NCBI GenBank assembly: GCA_965248635.1
Contig: OZ252114.1
Span: forward strand, 2,046,001 to 2,110,000
Length of the DNA: 64,000 nt
Direction of reading: 5' to 3'
Origin: CBDAPI01 sp965248635
GTDB lineage: Bacteria > Acidobacteriota > UBA6911 > RPQK01 > CBDAPI01
Shown: positions 43,301-53,153 of the stretch, one piece after another
Numbering within the stretch: position 1 is the first letter of the stretch
Layout: every line of letters begins with the position of its first letter
Made by a program: the position numbers and the translations under genes
The notes under the pieces: generated by a model
Seen by the model: the letters and a program-made list of their open reading frames with translations, nothing else
Told to the model about the DNA's origin: nothing
The model's database searches: none

Positions 43301-43510
43301 GAATACCTCAAGCAGACACCAATTGTATAATCCAATATAGCACAACTAAGTGGGATCCATGGCCCGCCCTTGGCGGTCTGTCCTGGGCGCCTCCTCAGCC
43401 CCTGCCTTGGCTTTCCTTCAGCTCATTGGACCCGAGTCGGCTGCTGTCAGCAAGCGAGCGATGAGATAGAGGAGAATCACCACACCCAATCCGAGAACAC
43501 CCCAGAAGAC

Positions 43511-43939
43511 CTACTTGATGAAGTACCCGGAGACCCGCCACGCTCCGTTCTTCTCCTTCATCGGCGTCACGGTCTCTATGGCAGAGCGCTTGTTCTCGAA
43601 GGCGGTCTCGAACTGAACAACGACGTACTCTCCGTCTGGTGCTCCGGGCAAGGAAGTCGAGTAATGCGTTGCCTTGACTCTTCTCGAAGTGACCTCCCCT
43701 AACGGCTTCCTTGCGCCAGTCAGAAGCCGGCCCCACTGGTCCTTGGTCACATTGCCCCGAAAATACTCCGCTGCCGATTCCCAGCTCTTTGCATACTCTC
43801 CCTGGTCCACCAGCGCGAGCCAATTCCCGGCGGCATCAGTCGCAGCTTCTTCATCATTCTGCTGCTGCCCAGCGAGACCTCCCGCTGAGACGGTAGCCAC
43901 GGTGGTTGCCAACAAGAAGGCTTTGAGCTTGTTCATCAT
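43511..43939 (-). CDS. DUF4019 secreted protein
   Basis: The first ATG at 43939 follows GGAGGAGAC and gives 142 residues with a signal peptide (AFLLATTVATVSAGGLAG). The DUF4019 core is visible: AAGNWLALVDQGEYAKSWES, YFRGNVTKDQWGRLLTGARK and the end GAWRVSGYFIK. The domain is small, periplasmic and of unknown role. After the TAG at 43511-43513 the same frame stays open for 30 codons and encodes a strongly hydrophobic segment (WGVLGLGVVILLYLIARLL), ending at 43418. Either a stop has split a membrane-anchored protein, or a small gene follows. Confidence 0.8.
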   Translation of the reverse strand: MMNKLKAFLLATTVATVSAGGLAGQQQNDEEAATDAAGNWLALVDQGEYAKSWESAAEYFRGNVTKDQWGRLLTGARKPLGEVTSRRVKATHYSTSLPGAPDGEYVVVQFETAFENKRSAIETVTPMKEKNGAWRVSGYFIK

Positions 43940-44077
43940 GTCTCCTCCAGAGGGTCCGGGCCCACAACCCAACCCGGGATGCCGACCTCCCGGCATGCGC
44001 TGGGCCAACATCTACCACTACGATTCAACGTGGCCGTTCATTCAGCCCAAGCGAAACGAAGGGGAAACGTTCTCTTG

Positions 44078-45103
44078 TCATATGATTTCACCTCGGTCTA
44101 CTCGGCGCCGACGGACGACCAGAAGGGCGCTACCCGTCCCAAGCAGCAGGGCCGCCAGCGAAGCCGCCGCGGCCCATCCCAAGGGAACGCCTGCCCCGTC
44201 GGGTAGCCGCACCTCGAACTCGATACCGAGATGGTCCCGAAGGGCCTCCAGGTCGGCATCGAGGGCCTGCCGCGGATCCACCACGAAGGCCGTTTCCCCG
44301 AAGGGACGGGAGCGGACCAGCGTCTCCAACAGATGCCTTTCCGCCTCCGACAACTCCACTGGTCGCTGGTCTGAGCGACGCCGAAGTTCGCGCTTCTCCC
44401 ACACGTAGACGTACTCCCCCAGGATGGTGCGGTAGGGATCTGACGGGGCGGGACCCTCCTTCTTGCGAACGATGGCCTGGTAGCCAGGATGAATGACATC
44501 CAGGTAGTTCCTGTAGGCTGTGATGAAGGCGTCGATCGTCACGCCTGGTCGCAGTTCGGCCGGATACTCCTTGCGCTTCCAGCGATAGTCGTCGAAGATG
44601 AGCAGGCCTCCCGTCTTCAGCAACTCCCAGCACAGCACCGCATCGGCCAGCACCATGTCGGCAGTGTGGCCGCCGTCGATGTAGATGATGTCGTAGGAGT
44701 CGGTCTGCAGCGCGCGCAGTTCGATCTGAGAGAGTCCGGTGACGGTGATGGCCTTGTCCGCGTGGCCGGACAGCCTCAGGTTGGCCAGATAACGCTCCTT
44801 GAGGTCTCCGGGAAACAGGTCGATGCCGGTCAGAGTCGAGGACGGGTGGATCAGGACGTTCTCCAGCATCCAAATAGCCGAACGACCCTCGAACACGCCC
44901 ACCTCCAGGTAGTGAACGTCGCGACGTCCTGCATAAGGGGCCAGCACTTCCCTCCAGATCGGGATCTTGGTGGTGAACCAGTCGTTAGTGAAGTTGTGTT
45001 GCCTGGACGGTCGCTCTTCCTGGAACGGTTCCACCCGAGGTGAACCCGAGACGAACTCCACTACCTCGAAGAACAGCAGTGCGACCAGTGCAACGCGGGC
45101 CAT
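44078..45103 (-). CDS. class I SAM-dependent methyltransferase flanked by membrane segments
   Basis: The ATG at 45103 has AGGGAA 6 nt upstream and begins a hydrophobic N-terminus (MARVALVALLFFEVVEFVSG); the frame is open to 45154. The Rossmann fold of the Methyltransf_24 type shows VHYLEVGVFEGRSAIWMLEN (motif I), SSTLTGIDLFPGD and YDIIYIDGGHTADMVLADAV, then GGLLIFDDYRWKRKEYPAEL. The C-terminus is a membrane helix (AAAASLAALLLGTGSALLVV) followed by RRRR. A SAM enzyme between an N-terminal signal or anchor and a C-terminal anchor is unusual. The substrate is unknown; neighbours are a DUF4019 gene and a dead DUF3604 gene. Confidence 0.72.
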   Translation of the reverse strand: MARVALVALLFFEVVEFVSGSPRVEPFQEERPSRQHNFTNDWFTTKIPIWREVLAPYAGRRDVHYLEVGVFEGRSAIWMLENVLIHPSSTLTGIDLFPGDLKERYLANLRLSGHADKAITVTGLSQIELRALQTDSYDIIYIDGGHTADMVLADAVLCWELLKTGGLLIFDDYRWKRKEYPAELRPGVTIDAFITAYRNYLDVIHPGYQAIVRKKEGPAPSDPYRTILGEYVYVWEKRELRRRSDQRPVELSEAERHLLETLVRSRPFGETAFVVDPRQALDADLEALRDHLGIEFEVRLPDGAGVPLGWAAAASLAALLLGTGSALLVVRRRRVDRGEII

Positions 45104-46083
45104 GCGGTGTTCCCTGAGAAAGCCCCCTCCCTCTCGAGAATGTGTAAATCTCATGCCTGGGCTAGGGTCGCAGGGTCATCCACAGAGGGCTTCCCCAGGC
45201 GACCTCCCGGTCCTCTTGAATGACCCGGACATAGTAATAGCTTGTTCCCGGAGTGGGTTCCTGGTCAAGGTAGGTCAGGGTGACTTCCCTGGTTCCGGGA
45301 TTCACCGAATAGACTACTTTCTCGTCCTTGATAACCTCAATCTGCGCGATTGGAGCGGTTCCAATCACCCGCACGGTCAGGGGAGGGACCTCGGAGGCCG
45401 CAAAGTCGTCCCCCATGAAGTGCTCCCCCATTCGAACATCGAGCACGATGTTGTCGGTAGCGCCATAGGTATGTCTCTTATGAATGGCTTCGAAGATGGC
45501 CTCGCGGGTCGGTTGCTCGGTGAAAACCATAGCGTAGGAGATGTGCGTCGACCAGTGATCGGAACTGGCGATGGTACCAATCCGATACCCCTTGCGATAA
45601 GCGTTCCAAACGAAACCCGCCTCCTGATAGCCTCCCAGCGGCCTATCCTCAGCAGATCGCGCGGCCCGCGGCCCTCCCGGGTGTTCATAGGAAACCCGGT
45701 CTCCCTGAAAAATCTCCACCACCGGCTCGACGTCCGGGTCGTTGTCGCGCCAGTCCGTACCCATGTTGGATCCCGTGCTGTGAGGAATGGAGAGGCCTCC
45801 CGTCTGGCGAAGCGATTCATAGAGCAGCCGCGTATCGTCCTCGACCAGGGTCTCGTGCCGGGCTCCGGAAGGGCGGGCCCGGTCGAAGTCAGTCCGAGTG
45901 AAAAAGGACACCACGGGAATGCCACGACGCGTGTGAAAGACGTTCCGATGCCCTCCCGGAAACGAAACGCTGCGCTCGTAGCCGTAAAAAGTAGTGAACT
46001 GGCGGGGGACATTAGAGGTGGACCCGGAAAACTGGACCATTTGCTAAGGTGGCTCCGACCTGAATCAGAAAGGATGAGGAGTC

Positions 46084-46365
46084 ATGGAAAAACGAAGGAA
46101 TTTTTCAGCTCAGTTTAAAGCGAAGGTGGCACTGGAAGCGCTGCGAGGCGAGCACACCCTGAGCGAGCTGGCGGCTCGCTACGAGATCCACCCGAATATG
46201 ATCACGAATTGGAAAAAGCGGGCCCGAGAGGGCCTGGTCGATGTGTTCGCGGGCAAAGTTGAGAAGCGTCAGAGAGGAAGCGAGGCGAAGACCAAAGAGC
46301 AGTACGCCAAGATCGGCGAACTGACGGTGGAAAAGGATTTTTTGTCCAAAGTGCTCGATCGCTGA
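46084..46365 (+). CDS. IS3-family OrfA
   Basis: This 93-residue DNA-binding protein has a helix-turn-helix (RRNFSAQFKAKVALEALRGE, HTLSELAARYEIHPNMITNW) and a leucine-zipper-like C-terminus (IGELTVEKDFLSKVL). A run of six T followed by G at 46338-46344 lies near the end and is a fitting site for the -1 frameshift that makes the OrfAB transposase in IS3 elements. Confidence 0.9.
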   Translation: MEKRRNFSAQFKAKVALEALRGEHTLSELAARYEIHPNMITNWKKRAREGLVDVFAGKVEKRQRGSEAKTKEQYAKIGELTVEKDFLSKVLDR

Positions 46366-46415
46366 GTGTCAAGGCCAGAAAGGCCGCGATCGAGCCGGAG
46401 CACCCGAGACTGAGC

Positions 46416-47285
46416 ATGCGCAGACAATGCAGGCTGATGAGTCTGAACCGCTCGACTTTGTACTATGAGCCCAAAGGTGAGAGCGAAGAAAACCTGCAAC
46501 TGATGAGACGACTGGACGAGCAGTTCTTAGAGACTCCCTACTACGGATCCCGGCAGATGGTCTATCACTTGAAACGGCAAGGCTACCAGGTGGGCCGCAA
46601 ACGGGTTCGTCGCCTGATGGACAAAATGGGCCTGGCGGTCATCTATCCAAAGCCGCGGACCTCACAGCCGCACCCGGAGAATCGAGTGTATCCGTATCTT
46701 CTTCGAGGCTTGGCGGTCAGCCGGCCCGATCAGGTGTGGTGTGCGGATGTCACCTACATCCCGATGCGTCGAGGTTTTTTGTACCTGGTGGCGATCATGG
46801 ACTGGTACAGCCGCCGGGTTCTGTCCTGGAGGCTGTCGAACACGCTGGAGCCGTTCTCTTGTTGCGAGGCACTCGAGGAGGCGCTCAACAGGTACGATCC
46901 CCCGGAGATCTTCAATACCGACCAGGGGAGTCAGTTCACCAGTGCGGAGTTCACGGGACTACTCAAAGAGGCCGGGGTGCGTATCTCGATGGACGGCCGG
47001 GGCCGCTGGATGGACAACATCTTCATCGAGCGGCTGTGGCGTTCACTCAAGTACGAATGCGTTTATCTGAACGCTTTCGAAACCGGGTCGGAGGCCCGCC
47101 GAGGGATCGGCCACTGGATCAATCTATACAACAGCCAGAGACCTCACTCGGCACACAACGGAGCGACGCCCGAAGAGGTGTACACTGGCTTGGACAAAAA
47201 TTCTGAGAGGGGCCTCGCCCTCGGGCTCATCCCCTCTCAGAATTTCCCTGACTGGCGGCAACAAGAACTACGGAGTCCACCTTAG
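46416..47285 (+). CDS. IS3-family transposase OrfB
   Basis: From the internal ATG at 46416 there are 289 residues, but the frame is open upstream to the slippery T-run at 46338. As in other IS3 elements it is probably made mainly as an OrfAB fusion (SARSLSVKARKAAIEPEHPR precedes the ATG). The HTH_21 domain (RLMDKMGLAVIYPKPRTSQP) is followed by the rve core: Asp in VWCADVTYIPMRRGFLYLVA, Asp in IFNTDQGSQFTSAEFTGLLK and Glu in DNIFIERLWRSLKYECVYL. The C-terminus ends YNSQRPHSAHNGATPEEVYT and beyond. It is intact, so the element could still be mobile. Confidence 0.92.
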   Translation: MRRQCRLMSLNRSTLYYEPKGESEENLQLMRRLDEQFLETPYYGSRQMVYHLKRQGYQVGRKRVRRLMDKMGLAVIYPKPRTSQPHPENRVYPYLLRGLAVSRPDQVWCADVTYIPMRRGFLYLVAIMDWYSRRVLSWRLSNTLEPFSCCEALEEALNRYDPPEIFNTDQGSQFTSAEFTGLLKEAGVRISMDGRGRWMDNIFIERLWRSLKYECVYLNAFETGSEARRGIGHWINLYNSQRPHSAHNGATPEEVYTGLDKNSERGLALGLIPSQNFPDWRQQELRSPP

Positions 47286-49510
47286 AAATGCCGCCGAGTG
47301 GTCCAGCCAATGGGTCCACCTCTATTATAGAGATCGCAGCTCTTCTCCGTCAGCCACCACCAGTACTCATAGTCCCCTACGCCGTTGTGGTCGGTGACGG
47401 CGCCGAAGTCCATGGCTGCCACATCCAGCATGTAACGGTAGAAATCGAACAGCGAACCTTCGATCAGGCCTCCGGCGGTGTCCAGGGAGAGTTCGGTGTG
47501 GCGGTGGAAATCCCCCCGCACGATCCGGTTCTCGACCCCCTGGACAAAGCTTCGGTAGGAACGGATGGTCGCTACCTCCGTTGCCTCATTGGGGTGGACC
47601 GGAGCTATCTCCATTGGCCTCGGTGCCTCCCATGCCTTCAACTCGGCTGCTCCAGAGGTGCCTGGCAAGGGGATACGCGCAGCATAAATGTTCCCCACGA
47701 CCGGCGCATGAGATCTTTTCGAGAGTCGCCCATCCACCGGCCAGACGACCCACAGGCTTCCGTCGGGCGCGAAAGCCCCGTCGGAACGCATGGAAAGCCG
47801 GCCCCAGCTCTCCGGCATCGCCACCACCGGCGACCAGTGATCCCCTTCATAAAACGTCACCGCCTGCTCTCTATAGGATGAGGACTCCTCTGAAAAAAGA
47901 ACAGGGCTCCACTCACCCACCTGATTCCAGCGGTGAAACATCAAACCGACTCGCCCGGAAGCAGGATCGATCAGGAGCTGAGGAGAGTCGTGTCCCCGGT
48001 GACGAGGGGTGCGATATCCAGTTACTATAGATCTCCCGGCCGCGCTCCCGGAATTGGGGATCGATGGTGGGGCCACTGTCCTTCCCCCAGTTGCTTCCTC
48101 CCTCCTCCCAGGCTACCCAGACGCGACCCGCCTGGTCGACCGCCACTGATGCGTGAGCTTCAAACCCGGCTGTGTCGGCGACAGCGACTTCCGGGTCCAG
48201 GAGGCCGTTCGCATAGCTGCGCAGGAAGACGTCATAGTTCCCGTTTCGGTAACTGTCCCAGACGATATGGGCTCGGCCCTCGGCATCGACAGCAATCTGA
48301 GGTTCCCAGTCGTTAGCGGGGCTATCGGTCACTCGAATTTCCTCCGACCAGCCGGAGCCATCATATTGGCGCAGGAAGATGTCAGAGTTATCCCCGTGAA
48401 AGCCCTGCCAGACGACCCAGAGATTCCCCTGCGTGTCGGAAATCAGGTGATGATCGATGTCCGGGTGGGGGTGGGAACTCAGTCGGGTCAATTCCAGCCA
48501 GCGATTCTCTTCTTCATCCAGGGCTCGAGCATAGAGGTCGAAGTTTCCCTCCACTTGCTGGGACCACACGACCCACAGCCGTTTTTCTTTGTCCAGGGCG
48601 ACTTGTGGTCTCCACACGTCTCCTGAGGTACCTGGAACCCGGGTGAAGGTTCGCCAGGAACCTTCATATTTGGAGAGCCGGATCTCGTCGACCTGCCCAC
48701 TGTAGGATTGCCACACCGCCCAGGCCGTGGTGTCGTCGAGAACCGCGATCGACGGATAATCGTCATCTCTGGAATCGTCTGTCAGTTTCGCGGTCGACTG
48801 GAGTCCGCTGACCTGGACTCCCTGGTCCAGGAAATCCAGTTCCACCCCGCGCTCGAGCTCGCTGATACGAAATGAAAAATCCCCTTGATGGGTGGCGACC
48901 TGGATGCTGGCGGCAGGGCCTGCCTCGCTTCTCAACAGGATGCCCTTTGGATCGGGTCTTCGGGCTCGGCCATGGATCGTCTGGAAATCGAAAGTATCAA
49001 GAGAGAGACGATCCTCCTCACGAAGCAGCCAGCCCTTGCATTCCGAGATCTCGGCTTGCTGGACCGTGACCGTCCCCGTCCACCGCTCCTGCAGGCTCTC
49101 ACCATGTCCAAACGAGATGCGTAGAGCAAACGGCGCCTGTGGGAGGGATGATGGTGGGGTCTGAAGAGTAGACTTGACCGTGGCCAGGCTTACCGCCGCG
49201 ACAAAAAGCAGTACGGCTGGTACCAAAATTATCTTATGTCGCATCCGATGACTCCTCAATGATCCCCGACCAAGTTTCCGATTTCACTATAAGCACTGGG
49301 CCCACGCCCTGCAGGATTTTTCGAGATTGTAATAGAAGCCCAAAGCATTGTATCCATGGATTATATTTGGAGTGAACTCCCAGTCGAGGAAAACGGTGGC
49401 CGGGGAGAATTCGTGCGCCGGCGGACTGTCCGCCGGCTTCGTGTATACTTGGAAAAAGGCAACCAAAACGTGAAAGCGGACCGTGAAATCCAGGTGATTT
49501 AGGGGTGAAG

Positions 49511-51160
49511 ATGAAAAGTAGAGTCCTTTGGATCCAGCTGATCGGTCTGGGACTGGCGGCCTTTCTCACCGCAGGGGGTTCTACGATCCTGGCGCCCCAG
49601 AAGGAAAAAAAAAAACAGCAGAACGAGGAGGAAGAGGACTACTTCAAGAAGTGGCTCGACGAGGATGTGAAGTACATCATCAGCGGCCAGGAGAAGGATG
49701 TCTTCAAGAAGCTGACGCGTACGGAAGAGAAGGAACAATTCGTCGAACAGTTCTGGCATCGGCGGGATCCGGATATCCGAAGCGCTATCAACGAGGTCAA
49801 GGAGGAACACTACCGGCGCATTGCCTACGCCAATGACCATTTCACCAGCGGATTTCCTGGCTGGATGATGGATCGGGGGCGGACCTACATCATCCATGGA
49901 GAACCCGTCGAGATTGAACGTCATCCCACCGGCGGAATGTACGAGCGGAAGGCGTACGAAGGTGGCGGCAGCACGACGACCTATGCCTTTGAAGTCTGGC
50001 GTTATCGACACATCGAGGGGATTGGGCTGAATGTGGAACTCGAGTTCGTCGATCCCTCCGGCACCGGGGAGTACAAGCTGGCCCTGCTTCCGGATGAAAA
50101 GGACGCATTGCTGCACATTGACGGGGTCGGACTCACGCTGGCCGAATCGCTGGGTATAGCGAACAAATCGGATCGCCCTTACTTTTCGCCGGGTAGCGTG
50201 GACAGTTATCCCATGATGGGAGGTCGGCTGCAGGACAACCCGTTTATCCGCTATGAGAATTACGCCACCGTCATGAGGGCCCAACCGGTCAAGTACAAGG
50301 ATCTGAAAGAGATCGTCGAAATCGATGTCCGGTACGACGAACTGCCGTTCCTGGTGCGGCCGGATTACATTCAGTTGAATGAGAATCAATTCCTGGTGGC
50401 GGTCACGATCGAAGTGGCCAACAAGGACCTGACCTTCAAGCTGGAGAGCAATCTGCACGTGGCCAAGGTGGCGGTCTACGGCATCGTGCAAAGCCTCACC
50501 AACAAGATCATCGAGGAATTCGAAGACGACATCGCCAACGCCTACCCACCCGAGCTGCTGACCGAGGGGCTGAAAGCGCGCTCGCTTTATCAGAAAATCC
50601 TGGTCCTGGACAAGGGAATGCGCTACAAGGTCACCCTCATCCTCAAAGATCTCAACAGCCTGAGCACGGGTGTGGTGCCGAAGGCCATCGTGCTGCCCCG
50701 GGTCACTCCCGACCAGCTGGCCACGAGTTCTCTGATCGTCTCCAATTTTATGCAGCCCCTCGAGGAAGCCGCCGATCCGGAGCAGATGTTCGTTCTGGGT
50801 GACATCTGGATCCGCCCCACTCCCAGCCAGCGGTTTATGGCCGGCGATGGTCTGGCCGCCTATCTGCAGGTGTACAACGCCCGCACGGATCAGACCACGA
50901 TGGCGCCCTCCCTGAAGGTGAAATACCAGCTTTCCAGAGATAGTCAGGTCGTTTTTGAGAGTACCGACAGCCAGGGAGAGGGACTGCAGTACTATTCCGA
51001 CCAGCGCATCGTTTTGACCAAAATCTTTCCTTCCCAGGTGCTTCTCCCGGGAAGCTACACGGTCCAGGTCGACATTGAGGATCTGATCGGGGATCTGAGC
51101 ACGACCGCTCGCGAGAAGTTCCGGGTCGCTGCACCTGCTGCAGCGGCGGGCTCCGAGTAG
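49511..51160 (+). CDS. GWxTD-domain protein
   Basis: This is a protein of about 549 residues with a signal peptide (VLWIQLIGLGLAAFLTAGGS), started at the ATG 49511 after GGGGTG. The GWxTD domain occupies roughly 45-150: YFKKWLDEDVKYIISGQEKD, FWHRRDPDIRSAINEVKEEH, and FTSGFPGWMMDRGRTYIIHG, where the name-giving motif reads GWMMD. A long C-terminal region of beta-strand character follows (VEIDVRYDELPFLVRPDYIQ, LLPGSYTVQVDIEDLIGDLS). The family is common in Acidobacteriota and Bacteroidota and its function is unknown. A charged KEKKKQQNEEEEE stretch follows the signal peptide. Confidence 0.85.
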   Translation: MKSRVLWIQLIGLGLAAFLTAGGSTILAPQKEKKKQQNEEEEDYFKKWLDEDVKYIISGQEKDVFKKLTRTEEKEQFVEQFWHRRDPDIRSAINEVKEEHYRRIAYANDHFTSGFPGWMMDRGRTYIIHGEPVEIERHPTGGMYERKAYEGGGSTTTYAFEVWRYRHIEGIGLNVELEFVDPSGTGEYKLALLPDEKDALLHIDGVGLTLAESLGIANKSDRPYFSPGSVDSYPMMGGRLQDNPFIRYENYATVMRAQPVKYKDLKEIVEIDVRYDELPFLVRPDYIQLNENQFLVAVTIEVANKDLTFKLESNLHVAKVAVYGIVQSLTNKIIEEFEDDIANAYPPELLTEGLKARSLYQKILVLDKGMRYKVTLILKDLNSLSTGVVPKAIVLPRVTPDQLATSSLIVSNFMQPLEEAADPEQMFVLGDIWIRPTPSQRFMAGDGLAAYLQVYNARTDQTTMAPSLKVKYQLSRDSQVVFESTDSQGEGLQYYSDQRIVLTKIFPSQVLLPGSYTVQVDIEDLIGDLSTTAREKFRVAAPAAAAGSE

Positions 51161-51352
51161 GGGCCAGTCTAGAAAGGCATGTTCACACAGCCTCGGGACT
51201 GGCGATCGCCGGGAGCGGCCTGGCCATTCAGCTTCTGGGGATCTGATTCTGTGTCACGCGCTTACTCAGAGTTGACAATGGACGAAATCGCATCGATTGT
51301 GGTAAACATTAGCGACAGACTCACACTAAGCTTTCGCCTGCAAGGGATTGAC

Positions 51353-52201
51353 ATGGCAAGAAGGATCTCCATCAGCCTGTTGTTTCTGTGTACGACCTTC
51401 GTCACCGGGGCCCAGGAGCCGCCGTGTAGGAATGAGGCGCCAGCAATTAGACCGGATCAGGCACAATCGATCTCCCAGATCCCTCTCTTGCTTTCCGGCC
51501 GAGCGAGTTCCGATGACGGGCGGCCACTGGATGATTCCCAGGGAGTTGGAAACGTCGTCGAGACGACGGCGAGTCTGACGACACTGGCTGCTCCGGAGAA
51601 GGCCAGACGGGCCTATGAGCAGGCGGTCAGGGAAGCGCGGAAGAAAAACGGGCGTCTGGAAAAGGCTACTGCTCAACTTGAGAAGGCGACAAGGCTGTAT
51701 CCAGAGTTTGCTGCTGCCTGGGGCCTGTTGGGACAGCTTCGGCTCGAGTTGGAGGATGAGGATGGTGCGCGGAAAGCACTCGAGTTGGCCGTTGCCATCG
51801 ATCCCAAGTACATCCAGCCGCATGTAGTCATGATGGAGTTGGAAGCTGGCCGTCAGAAATGGGAGGAGACGAGCAACTGGAGCACCAGAGTACTGGAGCT
51901 GAACCAGCACCTCGCTGAGGCCCACTATTATCACGGGATCTCAAACCTCAACCTGGGTCAGGCCGGACTGGCCGAAGAGTCCCTCAGAGAAGTTCGAGCC
52001 AGCCCCAGGGCCGCAGAGTTCCCTTACGCTAGCTACATGCTGGGATTTCTGCTGGCGCACAAGGGCGATTTCGATGCGGCCTCTTTAGAGCTGCAGAGTT
52101 TCCTCGAGATCAGTCCCGAGGGTCCGGAAGCAGAAGGGGTGAGACTCGAGCTGGCCAAATGGGAGAAAGCCAGTCGTATCAAGCTTGCGAAGCGGGACTG
52201 A
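51353..52201 (+). CDS. secreted TPR-repeat protein
   Basis: The ATG at 51353 lies after AAGGG, and the 282-residue product has a signal peptide (ISISLLFLCTTFVTG). A linker of about 80 residues lacks known motifs, then four or so TPR units follow: EKATRLYPEFAAAWGLLGQL, RKALELAVAIDPKYIQPHVV, STRVLELNQHLAEAHYYHGI and LGFLLAHKGDFDAASLELQS. It is probably a periplasmic scaffold. The frame is open back to 51179, but that part has no family similarity. It follows the GWxTD gene by about 190 bp on the same strand. Confidence 0.8.
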   Translation: MARRISISLLFLCTTFVTGAQEPPCRNEAPAIRPDQAQSISQIPLLLSGRASSDDGRPLDDSQGVGNVVETTASLTTLAAPEKARRAYEQAVREARKKNGRLEKATAQLEKATRLYPEFAAAWGLLGQLRLELEDEDGARKALELAVAIDPKYIQPHVVMMELEAGRQKWEETSNWSTRVLELNQHLAEAHYYHGISNLNLGQAGLAEESLREVRASPRAAEFPYASYMLGFLLAHKGDFDAASLELQSFLEISPEGPEAEGVRLELAKWEKASRIKLAKRD

Positions 52202-52284
52202 AGCAAGACCCTCAAGAGTTCGATCCTCTCATCCTTATCTCCGTTCTCAGCATTCGCTGTCGAGCACGAGCCCGTCTTGAAGAT

Positions 52285-52801
52285 TTCCGTGCTGACTGCT
52301 TCCGACGGCTCTGCTGGGCTGCGGTTTTCTATGCCGGTGTCATCATTGCCACCTCGATGGTTTTGCCGCGGTCCGAACTCAATGCCTTGGATCTGCCCAC
52401 GGCCGGAGCTTTTACGGCAGCCTTCGGTTCTCCTTTCTGGGGGCGGGTCGTTCTGTTCGGGGCGCAGTGATATTCTCCCGATTGTGAACACCGGGGGGCT
52501 GGCCCTGGCAGCGGTATTCGTGCTGACCTGCGTGGGCGTGTTTCGTCTGCGCGAGAGCCAACCGGATCGACCCCGTCCCTACCCCGCGTCCTCGTTGCTG
52601 ATCACACTGGGCGCAGTGGGCTCACTGGTCATGCTGCTCCTGTCCTTCCTTCAACCCTACTGGGACGAAAGCCAGCGCTGGCCCCTGGAATGGACGTTTC
52701 TCCTGGTGTGGGGCTCTCTGGGTGTCCTCTTCTGGTTCATGGCCGCACGCATTGGAAATGGGATCAGCGAGAGTGAGCGAAGGACCCTGATGCTGGAGTG
52801 A
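52285..52801 (+). pseudogene. relic of an APC-type amino acid permease
   Basis: Two frames contain membrane-transporter sequence. The first (RLCWAAVFYAGVIIATSMVL, LDLPTAGAFTAAFGSPFWG) runs to about 52470. The second (PIVNTGGLALAAVFVLTCVG, SLLITLGAVGSLVMLLLSFL, EWTFLLVWGSLGVLFWFMAA) runs to the stop at 52801. They correspond to the middle and the end of an APC permease with the N-terminal half and an internal segment missing. It is not expected to be functional. Confidence 0.7.
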
Positions 52802-53153
52802 GAATAGGTTCCGGGTTCCGGGTTCCGAGTTCGGGTTTCTTAGAGTGGGGTCTCCGGGCCGCGACTGCCGGTTTGCTTAGCCTTCGCGGCCCCCACCGGG
52901 ATCCAAATGTTTGGATCTCCCTCGGCTGAAAAGCCAATTCCTTGGATCTAAGCGAGTCTTTTCGTTGGATCAAGTTCGGGTTAAATACGACCAAAGAAAG
53001 TGCTTAGGGGCGTCCAGCAGAGATGTGGCATGTCAATTGCAATCGCAGTTGCAGCCGAGCAGGATCCGGTGGTTTTTGGGTATAAGGGAGTCAGGTTCGT
53101 ATGGTACTTGACTTTGGATCCAATTCTTTGGGTGAAAAAGCAAGGAGATAGCG
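52802..53153. promoter_or_regulatory. upstream region of TonB receptor with repeats and hairpins
   Basis: These 352 bp hold a GGTTCCGGGTTCCG microrepeat (52806-52834), a hairpin GGGCCGCG/CGCGGCCC (52856-52863, 52885-52892) that may terminate the permease relic, a palindrome ATCCAAATGTTTGGAT (52901-52916) and four copies of TTGGATC (52911, 52942, 52965, 53114). TTGACT at 53108-53113 may be a -35, with no good -10. AAGGAGATA precedes the receptor ATG. Confidence 0.5.

Larger units (their letters stand above)
46014..47323 (+). mobile_element. IS3-family insertion sequence with 3-bp target duplication
   Basis: The ends AGAGGTGGACCC (46014-46025) and GGGTCCACCTCT (47312-47323) are perfect inverted repeats. 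Target copies ATT are at 46011-46013 and 47324-47326. Removing the IS and one ATT rebuilds the codons GAT CTC TAT AAT GTC CCC (DLYNVP) of the DUF3604 gene. The element is 1310 bp with two overlapping reading frames, as expected for IS3. Confidence 0.93.
45162..49259 (-). pseudogene. DUF3604 protein, interrupted by IS3 and a frameshifting deletion
   Basis: The gene starts at an ATG at 49259 with a signal peptide (ILVPAVLLFVAAVSLATVKS). The N-terminal beta-propeller-like half (SLDTFDF, DDDYPSIAVLDDTTAWAVWQ, GDVWRPQVALDKEKRLWVVW) is read to PSSPGTRL near 48000. There the frame changes to HDSPQLLIDPASG; compared with the paralogue at 56592-59561 about 30 codons are deleted. The second frame runs to KSCDLYN at 47327. 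The IS3 element follows, and the C-terminal third (VPRQFTTFYGYERS to SPLWMTLRP) is at 45162-46013. DUF3604 proteins are PHP-like predicted metal-dependent hydrolases. This copy is inactive. Confidence 0.85.
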
